Below are positions 6,672 through 8,154 of a stretch of 8,154 nt of DNA, piece by piece. A program made the position numbers and the translations under genes. The notes below the pieces were generated by a model. That model saw only the letters and a program-made list of their open reading frames with translations. It did not search any database and was not told the origin of the DNA. Within the stretch, counting starts at the first letter, position 1. Each line of letters begins with the position of its first letter. Source of the DNA: Candidatus Wallbacteria bacterium (GTDB taxonomy: Bacteria; Muiribacteriota; UBA6191; JACPRK01); the NCBI GenBank assembly GCA_016199905.1, contig JACQFU010000076.1:1-8154 (forward strand), in the 5' to 3' direction.

Positions 6672-7247
6672 ATGGTAACTCAAGAAGTCAATCAGAGGCT
6701 AGTGAAACAAGACGTGCCGGGCCTGCGCCGCAGGCAGTTTCAGGGTGACCGGATGGAGCTGGCCGTCTGGCAGAACGCCGACGGCGATGTGGTCCACTTC
6801 CGGATGTTGCTGGTTCCCAACCTGGTCGTCGATTTCGAGTGCAACAAGGGACTGATGACGGCGCACGGCAAGCTGCCGCGGCTGAGGCGCAAGTACTTCC
6901 TGAGCCCCGAGGTCAAAGGCGAGGATCCGGAAAGCTTGCCGGACATCACGTCGGCCACGCAGGACGATCACGTGGAACTGGGTACGCTGAGGATCGCCTT
7001 CGAGAAGCTGGTGGACAATCCTCCGTCGAAGAGCAAGCGGACCGTATCGTTCGTTGCGGAGGTGCTCTACAAAGCGCTGACTGCGCCGCAGGACCTGCCG
7101 CAGTACATGAACGGCAAGCTGCCCGTCGGCTCCGACTCGGTCTTCGGAGATCCCGCCGCCAGCCAGCGGCTGCGAGACGAAGGCGAGCGCCGGAGCAAGT
7201 ACCACGGCATGTTCGGCAAGCTGATGTCGCTGCTGACGGACGATTAG
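6672..7247 (+). CDS. Hypothetical soluble protein, 191 residues
   Basis: I do not recognise this protein. It has a strong ribosome-binding site, GGAGGG at 6662-6667, four bases before the ATG at 6672, and codon use like its neighbours, so it is very probably expressed. No signal peptide or membrane segment is visible, so it should be cytoplasmic. The N-terminal half (about 28-75) looks like a compact beta-rich unit: MELAVWQNADGDVVHFRMLL, VPNLVVDFECNKG, HGKLPRLRRKYFLSP. A mixed middle part reads HVELGTLRIAFEKLV and TVSFVAEVLYKAL. The C-terminus is charged and helical (SQRLRDEGERRSKYHGMFGKLMSLL). A single Cys lies in FECNKG, with no metal or catalytic motif. It is divergent from the hyp operon and ends 45 nt before the MASE1 gene on the same strand, so it may be co-transcribed with the latter. 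Confidence 0.8.
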   Translation: MVTQEVNQRLVKQDVPGLRRRQFQGDRMELAVWQNADGDVVHFRMLLVPNLVVDFECNKGLMTAHGKLPRLRRKYFLSPEVKGEDPESLPDITSATQDDHVELGTLRIAFEKLVDNPPSKSKRTVSFVAEVLYKALTAPQDLPQYMNGKLPVGSDSVFGDPAASQRLRDEGERRSKYHGMFGKLMSLLTDD

Positions 7248-7278
7248 AAGCCCTGGGGCGCCGCCGTCGCCCAGCCTC

Positions 7279-7284
7279 TATACT
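7279..7284 (+). promoter_or_regulatory. Possible -10 element (TATACT) for the MASE1 gene
   Basis: TATACT stands out in GC-rich sequence and matches the TATAAT consensus at five of six bases. Its downstream edge is 8 nt before the ATG at 7293, so transcription would begin at or beside the start codon and give a leaderless or nearly leaderless mRNA. No convincing TTGACA-like -35 element is found 16-18 nt upstream (around 7255-7262), which weakens the call. Confidence 0.3.
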
Positions 7285-7292
7285 CGGTGGAG

Positions 7293-8154
7293 ATGGGCTC
7301 GCTTGAGACGTCGGCAGATACGGAACAGGACGCGAAGCCGACCTACTTCGAAAGCCTGCTGCTCGTGTCCGCGGCGCTCTACGTCGCAGGCAGGCTGGGC
7401 CTGCAGTTCTCGATTCCGCCTACCTCCACCTCGATCCTGTGGCCTCCGACGGGAATCGCGCTGGCGGCCTGCTTGCTGGGCGGACCGCGGATGGCGCTGG
7501 CCGTACTCATCGGGTTTTTCCTGACGGGCCTGTCGCTATCGGCCTCCATCCCGGCCTGGCTCGCGGCCGTCCTTGCGGGCTGCGCCACGATCCAGGCCGT
7601 CGCGACTTCCGTTCTCATACGCAACCTGATTGGTTTTCCCGGCCCGGTCTGGAGGGGAGAGCGCGTGCCGTTTTTCCTGCTGCTCTCGGGACCGATCGGC
7701 TCGACGGTCTCGGCCACCCTCTCCATCTCCTGCTACGTCCTGGTGGGGCTGTTCCCTGCTTCGGCGTTCTGGGGACACTGGCTCACGCACTGGACCGGAG
7801 ACACGCTGGGCGCGCTCGTGGTCATGCCGCTCTGTCTCACGCTGGCAGCGCGCCCGGGTCACGCTTTCGGGGGCCGGAGGCTCGCGGTGGCGCTCCCGCT
7901 CGCCATCTCCTTCCTGTTGACAGGGATCGTCTTTCGAACTGCACTGAAAACATCCAGTGAGAATGCCGTGCAGGAGTTCCTCCGCCAGTCGAAGCAAGAC
8001 CTGGCCACGCGCCTGCTGGCCCGCGGCATCGTCCTCACCGGCCAGACCGAAACGGTCTTGAACTCCCTGCTGGTGAAGGCCACTGAGGAGGAGCTGGACT
8101 GGCTGCGGGCGCAGCCGGGGGTCATGAGCGTCGGCTACCTGCCCGAGTTCTGGC
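7293..8154 (+). CDS. MASE1-domain membrane sensor protein, 3' end cut off by the window
   Basis: The N-terminal 287 residues of a multi-pass sensor. After a short polar tail (1-17), several hydrophobic segments follow, at about 20-36, 50-80, 87-109, 126-152 and 168-186, with another at 197-215. Together these form a MASE1-type integral membrane sensory domain. The family hallmarks are ILWPPTGIALAA (48-59) and HWLTHWTGDTLGALVVMPL (162-180). From about residue 216 the chain becomes soluble and helical (AVQEFLRQSKQDLATRLL, then TEEELDWLRAQPGVMSVGYLPEF). This fits the start of a CHASE-type extracytoplasmic ligand-binding domain. Such proteins usually end in a histidine kinase or a GGDEF/EAL module, which lies beyond 8154, so the output cannot be stated. 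The ATG at 7293 is the only in-frame ATG before the first membrane helix. A GGTGGAG purine tract touches it directly, too close for normal RBS spacing. Confidence 0.85.
   Translation, partial: MGSLETSADTEQDAKPTYFESLLLVSAALYVAGRLGLQFSIPPTSTSILWPPTGIALAACLLGGPRMALAVLIGFFLTGLSLSASIPAWLAAVLAGCATIQAVATSVLIRNLIGFPGPVWRGERVPFFLLLSGPIGSTVSATLSISCYVLVGLFPASAFWGHWLTHWTGDTLGALVVMPLCLTLAARPGHAFGGRRLAVALPLAISFLLTGIVFRTALKTSSENAVQEFLRQSKQDLATRLLARGIVLTGQTETVLNSLLVKATEEELDWLRAQPGVMSVGYLPEFW

Noticed and set aside
7250..7270. Imperfect GC hairpin (CTGGGGCG...CGCCCAG) after the 191-residue gene
   Set aside because: The stem has a bulge and no T-run follows, so an intrinsic terminator cannot be supported.
1..8154. 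CRISPR arrays, tRNA genes, insertion sequences, attachment sites and integrases
   Set aside because: I looked for regularly spaced repeats, tRNA-like cloverleaf ends, and transposase or integrase motifs on both strands and saw none.

Overview
This is a GC-rich bacterial chromosomal segment with tightly packed genes. I see no phage, plasmid, insertion-sequence, tRNA, rRNA or CRISPR signal. The sequence alone does not fix the phylum. The high GC, the exported protein of unknown family, the nucleotide-sugar dehydrogenase and the MASE1 sensor would fit a free-living environmental Gram-negative-type bacterium, but this is only an inference.

Layout. (1) Positions 1-942, plus strand: the 3' three quarters of a UDP-N-acetylmannosamine (WecC-type) nucleotide-sugar dehydrogenase, cut by the left window edge. 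(2) Positions 943-1265: no intact gene. The second half holds a broken C-terminal fragment of a TesA-like SGNH hydrolase whose catalytic Asp-x-x-His block is damaged. The first half is mostly unexplained. (3) Positions 1266-6579, minus strand: a compact five-gene cluster read right to left. It runs from a small exported protein of unknown function through hypF, hypC and hypD to hypE. Spacings are 19 and 38 nt, followed by two 4-nt stop/start overlaps, so it is very probably one operon. (4) Positions 6580-6671: a divergent intergenic region with relatively AT-rich patches and a 19-bp imperfect dyad that may be an operator. (5) Positions 6672-7247, plus strand: a 191-residue soluble protein I do not recognise. 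(6) Position 7293 to the right edge, plus strand: the start of a membrane sensor with an N-terminal MASE1 domain and the beginning of an extracytoplasmic CHASE-like region. Its output domain lies outside the window.

How the genes work together. HypF, HypE, HypC and HypD are the complete set that makes and carries the Fe(CN)2CO group of [NiFe]-hydrogenase. HypF makes an S-carbamoyl adduct on the C-terminal Cys of HypE, HypE dehydrates it to thiocyanate, and the HypC-HypD complex receives the cyanide on iron. The diagnostic residues of all four proteins are present, so the pathway looks functional. The nickel-insertion proteins HypA and HypB, the maturation protease and the hydrogenase subunits are not in this window. 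The most notable points are the exported protein at the head of the hyp operon, the decayed hydrolase next to hypE, the divergent dyad, and a possible leaderless promoter for the MASE1 protein.
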